DNA of 64,000 nt from Myxococcales bacterium (GTDB taxonomy: Bacteria > Myxococcota_A > Polyangia > Nannocystales > Nannocystaceae): contig JACKDV010000015.1 of NCBI GenBank assembly GCA_020633315.1, positions 1 to 64,000 on the forward strand, in the 5' to 3' direction. The notes beneath the pieces were generated by a model. The model saw only the letters and a program-made list of their open reading frames with translations. It ran no database searches and was not told the origin of the DNA. Positions 54,301 to 62,094 of this stretch are shown here, in pieces (the stretch's first letter is position 1; each line of letters begins with the position of its first letter). The position numbers and the translations under genes were made by a program.

Positions 54301-54463
54301 CGTGCGACAGGCGGATGAGCAGGCCCTTCACGTCGGTGGCGATCGCGGGCGGCGTGACCTCGGGATCGACGGGCGCGATCGGCTCGGCCTTGCGATGGCG
54401 GCACGAGAGCACGGCCAGCACCACGAAGAGCGACGCGAGGAGCGGCAGCAGGCGGCGAGTCAT
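48389..54463 (-). CDS. Bacterial alpha-2-macroglobulin lipoprotein with thioester, 2024 aa
   Basis: Lipoprotein signal with Cys21 (VLAVLSC). The N-terminal half carries macroglobulin MG-type beta domains and bacterial Ig-like BIG segments (VRMWSVEPGQWAAWLEATQR; GLYRPGEEVKLKGWLRSVDD). An A2M domain has VPLTVPDNLTRYRITAVAVH. The thioester domain contains CSEQ with Cys1531 (YPFECSEQVASRVLAVAALR), the Cys-Gln pair that forms the covalent trap. The C-terminal domain follows. In bacteria such lipoproteins sit at the periplasmic face and trap invading proteases, often with penicillin-binding protein 1C; no pbpC is adjacent here. Length is longer than E. coli YfhM (about 1650 aa). Confidence 0.93.
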   Translation of the reverse strand: MTRRLLPLLASLFVVLAVLSCRHRKAEPIAPVDPEVTPPAIATDVKGLLIRLSHADPAAAERAPAKRAETTPLSAADTATVLARLPELAAQEGDVQEFALRQASKPPPRTGATVLASFPPPPQDPGARPRPKDPLKVARFAPEGAVPIAPHLSVTFNHPMVPVTSLDVLAAKDVPVRLSPTPAGGQWRWVGTRTLMYEPTERFPMATRYEVSVPKGTRSALGTALAKAESWSFTTPTPTMELGYPNDQPVVRQPVMFVRFDQRIEPAAVLPTIHVKAGRKGEHALRLARPEEVEADPTVGQLATQSEDGRWLAFVPVAPLPADVPVTVTVGPGTPSAEGPLTTEHEQGFSFRTYGPMQITEHRCGWDGECPPGAAFEIAFSNPIDLETFDRSMVTAEPAIPNLRTEAYGEYLYVSGSTKGRTTYDLTISGELRDQFGQRLGKAQSLRFKVTKAPRSLTMQGSGLTVLDPAAKGRVSVFSVNHKKLRVRMWSVEPGQWAAWLEATQRAGEDPRDLEPPGKKVYDEVVKIGREDDSMVETTLDLAPALGKGGHGHVIVVVEQTDVPKEPWMLERAMAWVQVTDLAVQAHVDAERMLVWGTRLSDGAPVEGAEVELRAVGLRGRTDARGLASLALAKKGGQVVVLRKGDDVAFLPQSIWWWDEGGGWQAYDTPTNLRWYVFDDRGLYRPGEEVKLKGWLRSVDDGLGGDVGGLGGKVRQVSYRLSDSQGNELSKGTLSLNAFGAFDTTLKLPDTMNLGQASLELSALPRGAMPAGESWHAIRVEEFRRPEYEVSTRVSEGPHVVGGHAVATVKAAYFAGGGLANAEVAWQVTSSPGWYQPPGHDRFSFGVQTPWWMFWRWWGPPDPAEQPRTVEMSALTDAAGEHHLRMDFVSVDPPRAMSVTAEALVTDVNRQAWASSTSLVVHPSTLYVGLRSDRQFVQAGEDLELDAIVSDIDGELRSGVPIRVRVVRVEQRQDHGEWVEEELDEQLCERDSGTEPVRCTLTMKQGGSHRIEAEVVDAKGRLNRTVLTTWVAGGELPTEAGTTHEQVLLIPDREQYEAGQTARISVSAPWAPAEALITINRSGVVEERTIHLDTSSTTVEVPIEEAMTPSVTVQVDVVGSAPRRGEDGKIDPELPRQPGYATGTATLQVPPLRRTLSIDVKPAQAKLEPGGHTQVELTVRDAEGRPVEDAEVALVVVDEAVLALTGYSIPDPIAAFYGWRDAGAYGHYLRDYVLLARPAALEVQGGLVGYGRGGGGAPGAKAAERSEGMDFEQALAPPSPPPEAEPMADEAHNVEKKPSSGASAGKPAAPIALRSDFSALAHFSPSVRTDAQGRASVPLTVPDNLTRYRITAVAVHGDRHFGKAESTVTARLPLMVRPSPPRFLNFGDEVELPVVVHNQTESAMTVDVAMRATGVELGAGAGQRVRVPAGDRVEVRFPARAEHAGTARFQVGAAASTWADAASFELPVWTPATTEAFATYGEIDAGGIVQPVAAPPEVFPQFGGLEITTSSTALQALTDAVLYLTSYPFECSEQVASRVLAVAALRDVLDAFEAEGLPSPKALVAAVDRDLERLKRMQGDDGGFSFWGRAYPSWPYLTVHVAHALERARAKGFTVPKDTRSRALAYLRDIESRFDPRTPVEVRRVIRAYALYVLRLAGEPKVRKAKALVDEAGLEELPLEALAWVLPTLHDEADTRALAAKIERHLGNRVAETAGAAHFVTHYDDGEHLLLHSDRRVDALALEALTITEPSSDLIPKLVRGLLAHRTAGRWSSTQENAFVLVALDRYFAEFEKATPSFVAKAWLGSSFAGQHAFRGRSTERHHVDVPMAWLADHPGEQDLVLTKEGKGRLYYRVGMRYAPRDLKLPPRDAGFVVERAYEAVDDDDDVSRDPDGTWRIKAGARVRVRVKMVTETRRYHVALVDPLPAGLEPLNPALATTGALPADPSEESGGPWWWWLRPWYEHQNLRDDRVEAFTSLLWAGVHDYDYIARATTPGRFVVPPPRAEEMYHPETFGRGSGDRVIVE

Positions 54464-54556
54464 GGGACGGCTACGCTATCAGCTCGCCCGCACGGCGTCG
54501 TCGGGCCCGTGCGGCCCCGGAGCAGCCCGTGCTGGAGCCTGCTATTCCTGCGGGGC

Positions 54557-55459
54557 ATGGCGGGTCGCCTTCGCTCGTTGGTCTCGGTGCTCGTCGGCGC
54601 GGTCCGGCGGCTGGCCGACGACGACGCGACCCTGCTCGCGGGCGCGCTCTCGTTCTTCGCCTTCATCTCGCTGGCCCCCACCCTGCTGGTGGCTGCGGTG
54701 GCCGTGGGCTGGGTGCTCGGCCCCGACCGCGCCGTGGCCGAGGTGCTGCGGCTGGCTCGCGAGCTGCTCGGCCCCGAGGGGGGCGACGCGGTCGAGGTGC
54801 TGCTCGATCCCTCGATGCTCACCGTGGGCCAGGGCTGGGTGGCCGCGCTGGGCATCCTCGCCGCCCTGTGGGGCTCGTCGCGGGCCTTCGTGCAGCTGCG
54901 GGTGGCGCTCAACCGGGCGTGGCGGGTGGAGGAGCCGCGCGCCAGCACCTGGGCCGGCCGCGTCAAGCGGATGGCCCGCGAGCGCGGCCTGTCGGTGCTC
55001 GCGGTGGTCGGCATGTCGCTGGCCGTGCTCGCCTCGGCCGTGCTCAAGACCGTGCTCGCCAGCATCGAGGCCATGACCTCGTCGCTGCTCGAGCCGCCGA
55101 GCTGGGTGTGGACGCCGCTCGAGCTGTTGCTGGCCACGGCCGTGCTCGCGCTGTTCCTGGCGCTGCTGTACCGCGTGCTGCCCGACGCCGAGGTCCATCG
55201 CCGCGACGTGGCCGTGGGGGCGGTCCTCGGCGCGGTGCTCCTGCAGCTCGGCACCAAGCTGCTGAGCGTCTACCTGGTGTCGGTGGCCGCCCGCTCGCTC
55301 ACCGGCGCCGCGGGGGCGATCATCATCACGCTCTTGTGGCTCTACTACAGCGCGCTGGCGCTGCTGCTCGGGGCCGAGATCACCGCCGCGGTGGCCGAGC
55401 AGCGGGGGCGACCCATCGAGCCCGAGACGTACCTCGAGGCGCTCGACGGGGGCCGCTGA
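54557..55459 (+). CDS. YihY/BrkB-family membrane protein
   Basis: 300 aa from the ATG at 54557. Six membrane helices with the family's signature ALSFFAFISLAPTLLVAAV, GSSRAFVQLRVALNRAWRVEE, and GAAGAIIITLLWLYYSALAL LLGAEIT near the end. The family was once called RNase BN in error; its role is unknown. A 2.2-kb longer open frame upstream is antisense to the macroglobulin gene and is not part of the gene. It is divergent from the macroglobulin gene and its stop is 12 nt from the end of the broken lipoprotein gene. Confidence 0.93.
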   Translation: MAGRLRSLVSVLVGAVRRLADDDATLLAGALSFFAFISLAPTLLVAAVAVGWVLGPDRAVAEVLRLARELLGPEGGDAVEVLLDPSMLTVGQGWVAALGILAALWGSSRAFVQLRVALNRAWRVEEPRASTWAGRVKRMARERGLSVLAVVGMSLAVLASAVLKTVLASIEAMTSSLLEPPSWVWTPLELLLATAVLALFLALLYRVLPDAEVHRRDVAVGAVLGAVLLQLGTKLLSVYLVSVAARSLTGAAGAIIITLLWLYYSALALLLGAEITAAVAEQRGRPIEPETYLEALDGGR

Positions 55460-55471
55460 CCCTCGTCGCGA

Positions 55472-56179
55472 TCAGCCCTCCACCCACACCTCGATCTCCA
55501 CCTCGGTCGGACCCGTCAGCCCGTCGGGCGTGTTGTCGTCGATGTTGGAGAAGGCCATGTCGAGCTGCACCGTGCCTCCCACGATCTCGCCCTCGATCGG
55601 TCCCGACCACTCCTGGGCCAACTGGCCCAGCGACACGTGGTCTCATTCGTTGGCGGGCAAGGGCTCGGTCTCGAGCCGCAGCGAGCGATCCTTGTACAGA
55701 TGGATCGCCCACGGGCCGTCGGGGCCCTCGAAGGTCAGGCGGTTGTCGTGCGTGGTCCCGAAGGCGCCGTAGTCCACGGTGGCGCAGCCCTCGAGCGGGT
55801 GGTAGGCGGGGCACAGCGCGTCTTGATCGCGCTCGGGGTGGCTGAGGTCGCGGACGGCCACCACCACCGTCTCGCCCGAGAGCAGGGTGGGCGGCGAGAC
55901 CAGCGGCGCGCTGAAGGAGAATTCCTGCACCACGGTGGCGGCCGGGATCACGAAGCTCGTGCGCAGCAGCAGCCCCTCGGGGGCGGGGCCGGTGTCGCCC
56001 GCGGCACCCGTGGAGTCATCGGCCGCATCGGAGCCCGCCGAGCCCGAGGCACCATCGACCCCGCCCGAGCTCGCGTCGCCGCTCGAGCCCTCCAGGGCCG
56101 TGGCCATCATCATCCCGTCGTCCTCGGCGCAGGCCACCGCGAGCCAGGGCACCACCATCCACGCGAGCCGCCTTCGCAT
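55472..56179 (-). pseudogene. Lipoprotein gene interrupted by an in-frame TGA
   Basis: ATG at 56179 gives a lipoprotein signal (VVPWLAVAC, Cys17), a Gly/Ser/Asp spacer and a beta domain (LLLRTSFVIPAATVVQEFSF; LTFEGPDGPWAIHLYKD). The frame stops at TGA 55643-55645 after PLPANE, giving 178 aa. In exactly the same frame it then continues for 56 codons: DHVSLGQLAQEWSGPIEGEI, VGGTVQLDMAFSNIDDN, TEVEIEVWVEG, stop at 55472. The tail looks like the natural end of the beta domain. CGA or GGA to TGA would explain it. The gene may be dead, truncated but functional, or a sequence error. Family unknown. Confidence 0.75.
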
Positions 56180-56293
56180 CGTGAGCCAGGTATGCCGGAC
56201 CCCCGCGATCGGTTTCCCCCGAGCCGCGGATGCGAGTGCAGAGCTGGACCGCCTCGCTCGTGAACGAGCGCGAGCCACCGCTGGAGTAGCGGC

Positions 56294-56665
56294 TCAGCGC
56301 CGCAGCCCCGCCCACGACGGGCGCAGCACGCCGGGCGGGGGGTGCTCGCCCGGGGCGTGCTTGGGGATCATCAGGTAGAGCACGTCCTGGGCCACGTCGG
56401 CCGTGGCCGCGGCCAGGTCGGCGTCGGTGGGCAGCGCGAAGGCGCGGACGAGCATGCGACCGCGACGCTCGGCGGCCACCAACAGCTGGTTGCCCTCCAC
56501 CGCGAGGTCCACGTCGCCCTCGCGCAGGCCCGGCACGTCGGCGTGGATCGTGTAGCCGCTGGGGTGCTCGGCCAGCTCGAAGCGGGGCACCGGCGTCCAC
56601 GCGCGCGCCCGCGCCGCGCGGTCGCGGATCGCCTGGGTCACGTCGCTGGGATGGGGGCGGGGCAT
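56294..56665 (-). CDS. Hsp20/alpha-crystallin-like small heat-shock protein
   Basis: 123 aa. The alpha-crystallin domain is visible: PRFELAEHPSGYTIHADVPG, LREGDVDLAVEGNQLLVAAE, RAFALPTDADLAAATADVAQ, DVLYLMIPK. The N-terminal arm is short (about 28 residues) and the C-terminal extension GEHPPPGVLRPSW lacks a clear IxI motif, so assembly may differ from classical members. It is an ATP-independent holdase that would keep unfolding proteins soluble. It is a single gene, divergent from the Cys-rich lipoprotein at 56952. Confidence 0.88.
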   Translation of the reverse strand: MPRPHPSDVTQAIRDRAARARAWTPVPRFELAEHPSGYTIHADVPGLREGDVDLAVEGNQLLVAAERRGRMLVRAFALPTDADLAAATADVAQDVLYLMIPKHAPGEHPPPGVLRPSWAGLRR

Positions 56666-56951
56666 GGTCAGGGGCCCAGGCTAGGACGAGAATCGAAGAG
56701 GTCAACCACGCCGAGGGGCGCGAGGCGATGTCGATCGTCACGGCGCTCTGCTGCGGTTGGACGCCCGTCCCGGCGCTCCTGGGGCCCGCGTGTGATGGCG
56801 CTGGTCTCCGCGTCGGCCCGGCGTCGAGCCCCGTGTGGCCACGCGCAGATGCCGGCATCGAAGAACGCCCCGCAGCGGGCGGATCGGGGGCGATCGACAG
56901 CGGCGAGGATTCCGTGACGGATCGGGCCCGGTGGTGGAGAAGTGGGAGGGC

Positions 56952-57872
56952 ATGAACGTGGACCCGCGTCTCGGTCGTCTCCCTGCGCTCGTTGCGCTGT
57001 GCCTCTCGGCGTGCGTGATGCCGATGTCGGTGGGCGACGAGCCGGCCGACGATGGCGTCGGCTCGGGTGACTCCTCGTCCACGGCCGGCCCGACGACCGC
57101 GAGCCCCACCGACGGCGCCACCTCGACGATGGACGAGGACACCGGCACCGCCGGCATGGAGAGCACCGGGACCGGCGAGCCCGAGATCCCCGAGGACTGC
57201 TCGACCTACCTCAAGGACTGCCCCGAGGGCTACAAGTGCATGCCCCGCGCCATCGGGGACACCTCGTGGAACGACACCGAGTGCGTGCCGGTGGCCGAGG
57301 ATCCCGGGGGTCCCGGTGACCCGTGCACGTACCTCGGCGATCCGCTGATGGGCATCGAGGACTGCGACGCGAATTCGATCTGCTTCTACGTGGACCCCGA
57401 GACCCTGATGGGGACCTGCTACGAGATGTGCGGCAACTCGGAGCAGGAGCCCACCTGCGAGGACGAGTGTGCCGTGTGCGTGATCACTGGCGACGGCATC
57501 TTCTCGTGGTGCGAGGTCGTCTGCGATCCGCTGGCTCCCAGCTGCCTGCCGGGGCAGGTCTGCGTCCCCAGCAGCAACACCTACGACCACGACTTCCTGT
57601 GCGTGCCCGATGCCTCGGCCCCGGGCACCGAGATCGGCAGCTCCTGCGAGGCCACCAATGCCTGCCCCGCGGGGATGGTCTGCCTCGACGACGCCGAGGT
57701 GCCCGGCTGCACGGGCGTCCGCTGCTGCTCGCCCGTGTGCGATCCCGAGGCGGTCGTCGATCCCTGCCCCGGGATGCTGCCCGGCTCGGTCTGCACGCCC
57801 TGGTACCAGCCCGGCGAGGGTCCTCCGGCCGCGTGCATCGGCGGGCCCTCCGGAGCGTGCATGGTGCCCTGA
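56952..57872 (+). CDS. Cys-rich lipoprotein, 306 aa
   Basis: ATG at 56952, directly after a GGGAGGG purine run. Lipoprotein signal with Cys21 (ALCLSAC), an acidic Ser/Thr spacer to about residue 78, then about 28 Cys arranged in repeated small modules (DCSTYLKDCPEGYKCMPRA; CDPLAPSCLPGQVCVPSS; CEATNACPAGMVCLDD). Probably disulfide-knotted and surface exposed. It resembles the short lipoprotein at 795 in composition. No enzyme motif. It is followed by the TIR-KAP gene 51 nt downstream, so they may share a transcript. Confidence 0.85.
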   Translation: MNVDPRLGRLPALVALCLSACVMPMSVGDEPADDGVGSGDSSSTAGPTTASPTDGATSTMDEDTGTAGMESTGTGEPEIPEDCSTYLKDCPEGYKCMPRAIGDTSWNDTECVPVAEDPGGPGDPCTYLGDPLMGIEDCDANSICFYVDPETLMGTCYEMCGNSEQEPTCEDECAVCVITGDGIFSWCEVVCDPLAPSCLPGQVCVPSSNTYDHDFLCVPDASAPGTEIGSSCEATNACPAGMVCLDDAEVPGCTGVRCCSPVCDPEAVVDPCPGMLPGSVCTPWYQPGEGPPAACIGGPSGACMVP

Positions 57873-57923
57873 GGACCGAGCCCGCGGCACTTCGGGCGTC
57901 GGGCATGGGGTACGCTCGAGCTC

Positions 57924-60900
57924 GTGCAGCCATCGGCCCGGATCGCCATCCTCGACGTCTCGAAGGGCGAGCGCGACCGGGAGCTCGTCGACGAGCTCGT
58001 CAAGCGGCTGCTGCGGGACGGCCTCGCGGTCGATGAGGCGCTCGGCTGGCCCGCGGAGCAGATCGCCCGCGAGCTGCCGGCCGTACGGGCCCTCGTCATC
58101 GTGTGCAGCGCGGGCCTGCAGGCCTTCCTCGACGAGTCGACCTGGGCGCAGGCGATCATCGACTACGTCCGCCGCTTCGCCGAGCCGGGGTCGAGCAAGG
58201 TCTTCCCGGTGCTGCTGGGGGACGACACGGAGAGACTCATCCCGGCCTTCCTGGTCGGCTTGCCGTTCATCCGCGTGCCCGACGGCTACGACGTGCTGCG
58301 CGAGGCGATCGAGCACGGTCGCATGCCCCCGGCCCGCGCCGAGGCGACGAGCAAGCGCGGCAGCACGAGCAAGCGGGGGCCTGCCGCGTCGTCGGCTCCC
58401 CACGCGCCCCAGGCCAAGACGAGCGAGGTGCCCGAGCCTCCGCTCGCGACCAAGGGCTCCGAGCCGCCCCCCGAGCCCCAGGCCGCGAGCGAGCCCTCCG
58501 CTCCCGCGCGCTCCGGCCCGTCCGATCTCCGTCGGCTCCGGCTCGTCCGCGAATTCGTCAGCGGCCCGCTGAGCAAGGCCCAGGACGAATTCTCCGCGCA
58601 CTACCGTCGCGACGACGACGGGACGCAGGTCGAGGCGTCTGCGCTGGAGCCCCACGTGGCGCTCGCGCTGCGCACCGCGGCCGTGCTGGCCGGGGACGCG
58701 CCGATCGACGCTCGCTCGCTGCTGCTGGCGATCGGCCTCGTGGCCCAGGCCGATCAGACCCGCGGCGCCTTCGACCAGCTCCGGCGGCTGCTGCCCGTGG
58801 CCCTGCCTCCGCCGCCCGATCCCGAGCGCGTGCGCGAGGCCGGTCCCACCTTCGCGCTGCGCGAGGCGCTGGCCTCCGCGCTCGACCATCCGCTGGAGCA
58901 CCTGCCCTCCGACACCCCCAAGCTGTGGGGCCGCGACCTGGTCACCGCCGCCCTGCTCACCCGCGGCGATCCTTCGCTGCCCCAGCTCGCCGCCGAGGCC
59001 GACACCACCGTGCCCGAGCTGCAGGATCGCTGGTACGCCTACCTCACCCGCGGGGACGCCCACCGCAGCCCCGAGCAGTGGCAGCAGTGGTGGCAGGCCG
59101 CCGGCGTGCCGCTGCCCTCCGAGCGAGGGGTGCGGGCCGGGGTGCTCGCCGAGTCGGTCAAGGGCAAGGACGCGCTGGGCATCGAGGCCGACGTGAGCGC
59201 CTTCGCTCGGCTGATCGCCGACGCCAAGACCAGCCCGCCGCTGTCGATCGGCCTCATCGGCGACTGGGGCTCGGGCAAGTCGTTCTTCATGGAGCAGGTG
59301 TACGCCCAGGTGGAGGCGCTCGAGGGCTCGGGACCGGGCCTGTGCCAGCAGGTGGTGCAGATCCGCTTCAGCGCCTGGCACTACTCCGACACCAACATCT
59401 GGGCGAGCCTGGTCGGCCACATCTTCGACCAGGTGTGGGCGCAGATGTGCCCTCGCCCCGACGACGAGCAGGCGCGCGCCGAGGTCCGCGAGCAGCTCAA
59501 GGTGGCCCACGGTGCGGTGTTCGAGGCCGAGTCCGAGGTGGACCGGGCCCGCGAGCAGCTCGAGCGGGTGCGCCGAGACGAGCGCAAGGCCCTCGAGGCG
59601 CTGGCGATCCGGCACTTCGTGACCGCCGAGGCCACCGCCGCCCTGCAGGGCCTGGCCGCCGAGGTGGGCTGGACCGCGCCGCTGCGCTCCATCGTCGACC
59701 TCGAGCAGGCCCGCGACGAGCTGCGCACCCAGGCCACGCGCACCCACACCGTGCTCGAGGCGGCGCTGCGGGGGCCGGCGCTGCGCAGCGGCCTGCTGTG
59801 GATCGCCGGCATCACCCTCGCCTCGATCGGGCTCGCCGTGCTCGCGGGCTGGCTCGCGCCCCAGGACTGGGTGCAGCGCACGGTTCGGATCCTCGCCGCC
59901 GCCGGGGGCACGGTGGCCTCGCTGGTGGCCGCCGTCGCGGCGCCGCTGACCAAGGCCCGCGGCCTGCTGCGCTCGCTCACCACCAAGGTGGGCGAGGCCA
60001 TCGACGAGTACGAGGCGAAGGTGGAGCGGGCCCGCCACAGCGAGGAGGGCAAGGCGCTGGTCGAGCGTAGCGACCAGGCGCGCCAGGAGCTGGATCACCT
60101 GCGCGCCCGCGCCGATGCGGCCCGCGAGCGCCTGGCCGAGCTCGAGCGCCGCCGGGCCAGCCTCGACCCCGCCCGGCGGCTGACCGCCTTCCTCGAGTCA
60201 CGGGCCAACACCGACGACTACCGCTCGCAGCAGGGCATCATCTCGCTGGTCCGCAGCGACTTCGAGCGGCTGCAGGAGCTCATGCAGAGCTGGCGCACCG
60301 AGGGGGGCACCCCGCCCGACGGCGTGCAGCCGGTGGATCGCATCGTGCTCTACATCGACGATCTCGATCGCTGCTCGCCGCCCCTGGTGGTCCGCACCCT
60401 CGAGGCCATCCACCTGCTGCTGGCCCTCGAGCTGTTCGTGGTGGTAGTGGCGGTGGACTCTCGCTGGCTGCTGCGCGCGCTGGTGGTGCACTACGACGAC
60501 CTGCTCGGCGCCCGCGACGACGAGGAGTACCGCGTCTCCACCCCCCACAACTACCTGGAGAAGATCTTCCAGATCACCTTCGCGGTCGCTCCGATGACCG
60601 AGGTGGGCTTCGGGCGCTACGTGGACTTCCTGTCGGGGCACGAGGAGGGCGACGCCCCGCCCGTGCCGGCCGCGAGCACCACGGCCCCGGCCGAGCCCGG
60701 CGCGACCCCGTCGTCGTCGGGGTCCGGCGAGGGTGCGGAGGCTGGTCGCGTCGCCTCGGACGAGCCCCGCGCGTCGTCGGAGGCGCAGGCCGAGCGCGAG
60801 CCCCAGGCCCCGACGGAAGCCGGAGCCGCACGCGAGGCCGGGACCGAGACGGAGGTCGCGGCCGCGGCCGAGGACGTGACCCGGCCCCTGTCGATCTCCG

Positions 60901-61346
60901 ACGCCGAGCGCCTCTTCCTTCGGCGGCTGCACGGCATGGTGGCCACGCCGCGGCTGGTCAAGCGCCTGGTCAACGTGTTCCGCCTGGTGAAGTCGCGGGT
61001 GCCTCCGGCGGAGCTGGGCGACTTCGAGGCCGAGGGCACCGGCCGTCACCGGCCGATCCTGCTGCTGCTCGCGATCCTCTACGGTCGACCCGATCTCTCG
61101 CTGGAGCTGTTCCGTGCGCTATGCGAGGGCACGCTGCGCGGCGAGGAGGACACCGAGCCCTTCCACGCCGTGCTGCACCGGTGCGGCCACGAGGCGCTCG
61201 CCGTCTGGGTGCACGCCGTGGCCCCGGACATCACGGTGGCCGCCTGCGAGGCCGAGTCGTACCCGCTCGCCCGCTTCTCGCTGGTCACCGGGCAGCACTG
61301 GCACACCTGGCAGCACGCCGGCCCCGAGCCCGGGCCGGCCGCCTGA
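57924..61346 (+). CDS. TIR-like domain fused to KAP-family P-loop NTPase, 1140 aa
   Basis: GTG start at 57924. Residues about 5-125 resemble a bacterial TIR domain (RIAILDVSKGERDRELVDEL, ALVIVCSAGLQAFLDESTW, KVFPVLLGDD, PFIRVPDGYD), but where NADase TIRs have W-x-x-E this has WAQA (Trp74 to Ala77), so the catalytic Glu seems absent. A Ser/Pro/Ala linker (about 130-195) and a Clp-R-like helical region follow. The KAP NTPase has Walker A GDWGSGKS at 446-453 and Walker B IVLYIDDLDRC at 807; the 360-residue gap includes two membrane helices (about 622-642 and 652-672) and a coiled coil, as typical of KAP proteins. A second disordered linker lies near 915-980. A defence or membrane-sensing role is inferred. 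Confidence 0.8.
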   Translation: MQPSARIAILDVSKGERDRELVDELVKRLLRDGLAVDEALGWPAEQIARELPAVRALVIVCSAGLQAFLDESTWAQAIIDYVRRFAEPGSSKVFPVLLGDDTERLIPAFLVGLPFIRVPDGYDVLREAIEHGRMPPARAEATSKRGSTSKRGPAASSAPHAPQAKTSEVPEPPLATKGSEPPPEPQAASEPSAPARSGPSDLRRLRLVREFVSGPLSKAQDEFSAHYRRDDDGTQVEASALEPHVALALRTAAVLAGDAPIDARSLLLAIGLVAQADQTRGAFDQLRRLLPVALPPPPDPERVREAGPTFALREALASALDHPLEHLPSDTPKLWGRDLVTAALLTRGDPSLPQLAAEADTTVPELQDRWYAYLTRGDAHRSPEQWQQWWQAAGVPLPSERGVRAGVLAESVKGKDALGIEADVSAFARLIADAKTSPPLSIGLIGDWGSGKSFFMEQVYAQVEALEGSGPGLCQQVVQIRFSAWHYSDTNIWASLVGHIFDQVWAQMCPRPDDEQARAEVREQLKVAHGAVFEAESEVDRAREQLERVRRDERKALEALAIRHFVTAEATAALQGLAAEVGWTAPLRSIVDLEQARDELRTQATRTHTVLEAALRGPALRSGLLWIAGITLASIGLAVLAGWLAPQDWVQRTVRILAAAGGTVASLVAAVAAPLTKARGLLRSLTTKVGEAIDEYEAKVERARHSEEGKALVERSDQARQELDHLRARADAARERLAELERRRASLDPARRLTAFLESRANTDDYRSQQGIISLVRSDFERLQELMQSWRTEGGTPPDGVQPVDRIVLYIDDLDRCSPPLVVRTLEAIHLLLALELFVVVVAVDSRWLLRALVVHYDDLLGARDDEEYRVSTPHNYLEKIFQITFAVAPMTEVGFGRYVDFLSGHEEGDAPPVPAASTTAPAEPGATPSSSGSGEGAEAGRVASDEPRASSEAQAEREPQAPTEAGAAREAGTETEVAAAAEDVTRPLSISDAERLFLRRLHGMVATPRLVKRLVNVFRLVKSRVPPAELGDFEAEGTGRHRPILLLLAILYGRPDLSLELFRALCEGTLRGEEDTEPFHAVLHRCGHEALAVWVHAVAPDITVAACEAESYPLARFSLVTGQHWHTWQHAGPEPGPAA

Positions 61347-61377
61347 GCCCGCGTCCGTGCGGGCCCCCGCGGGCCGC

Positions 61378-62094
61378 TCAGCACATCATCGTGGTCTCGC
61401 AGCACATGCTGGTGTCGAGCATGCACCGCGCGTCGCAGGCCAGGGTGCCGCCCATGAAGCCCTGGGTCAGGCAGGTCTCCCCGCCCAGCGCCGTGCCGTC
61501 GCAGTCCTCCACGCCGGCGTGGATGATCCCGTCGCCGCAGGTGGCGGGCACGCAGTCGATGCACGAGTCGTTGGGGTTGCCGTTGCCGTCGTCGCACAGC
61601 TCCACGCCGGCCTGTACCACCCCGTCGCCGCAGGTGGCGGGCACGCAGTCGGCACAGTCGTCGGTCTGGTCGTCGTTGCCGTCGTCGCAGGCCTCGCTCA
61701 CGTGCAGGAAGCCGTCGCCGCAGCGGTATACGTGGCAGTCGGGGCAATCGTCGCTGAGGTCGTCGTTGCCGTCGTCGCACTCCTCGCCGTCCTGCAGGAT
61801 CCCGTCGCCGCAGGTGGCCGCGGTGCAGGCGTTGGTGCAGGCGTCGTGGTCGATCAGGTTGCCGTCGTCGCACTCCTCGCCCGCGTCGACCACCCCGTCG
61901 CCGCAGTAGGGTGGCAGCGGGGTGCCGTCGTCCGAGCCGGAGTCCCCCTCGCCGTCCGTGGTCGTGGCCCCGCCGGTGGGCCCGGCCTCGCTCCCGCTCG
62001 ACGACGCTCCGGTGGTGGAGCCCTCCCCGCTGCCTCCGCCGCCCACGCAGGCCACGCCGAGCACGATCACCGCGATCCCCAGCCCTCGTCTCAT
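61378..62094 (-). CDS. DUF4215-repeat (Myxococcus Cys-rich) lipoprotein
   Basis: 238 aa. Lipoprotein signal with Cys16 (VLGVAC), a Gly/Ser/Thr spacer, then five repeats of the type CGDGVVDAGEECDDGN...C..C (CGDGILQDGEECDDGN, CGDGFLHVSEACDDGN and so on), which define DUF4215. These modules are abundant in surface proteins of myxobacteria, where they are thought to be extracellular stalks. The C-terminus ends in a Cys-rich tail (CMLDTSMCCETTMMC). Its ATG overlaps the stop of the upstream DUF2341-LamG gene (ATGA at 62091-62094), so the two are translationally coupled. Confidence 0.9.
   Translation of the reverse strand: MRRGLGIAVIVLGVACVGGGGSGEGSTTGASSSGSEAGPTGGATTTDGEGDSGSDDGTPLPPYCGDGVVDAGEECDDGNLIDHDACTNACTAATCGDGILQDGEECDDGNDDLSDDCPDCHVYRCGDGFLHVSEACDDGNDDQTDDCADCVPATCGDGVVQAGVELCDDGNGNPNDSCIDCVPATCGDGIIHAGVEDCDGTALGGETCLTQGFMGGTLACDARCMLDTSMCCETTMMC

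Noticed and set aside
47960..54556. Open frame on the + strand spanning 6.6 kb and joining the YihY gene (2499 codons)
   Set aside because: It is antisense to the alpha-2-macroglobulin gene and rich in Gly/Arg/His/Leu, typical of a shadow frame in high-G+C DNA. Only the YihY part from 54557 shows family motifs.
56728..56955. 75-aa frame ending in an ATGA overlap with the Cys-rich lipoprotein start
   Set aside because: The overlap looks like coupling, but the peptide has unnatural composition and no start signal; most likely leader DNA.
56016..60098. 1360-codon minus-strand open frame
   Set aside because: Antisense to the TIR-KAP, Hsp20 and Cys-rich genes; no recognisable domain.
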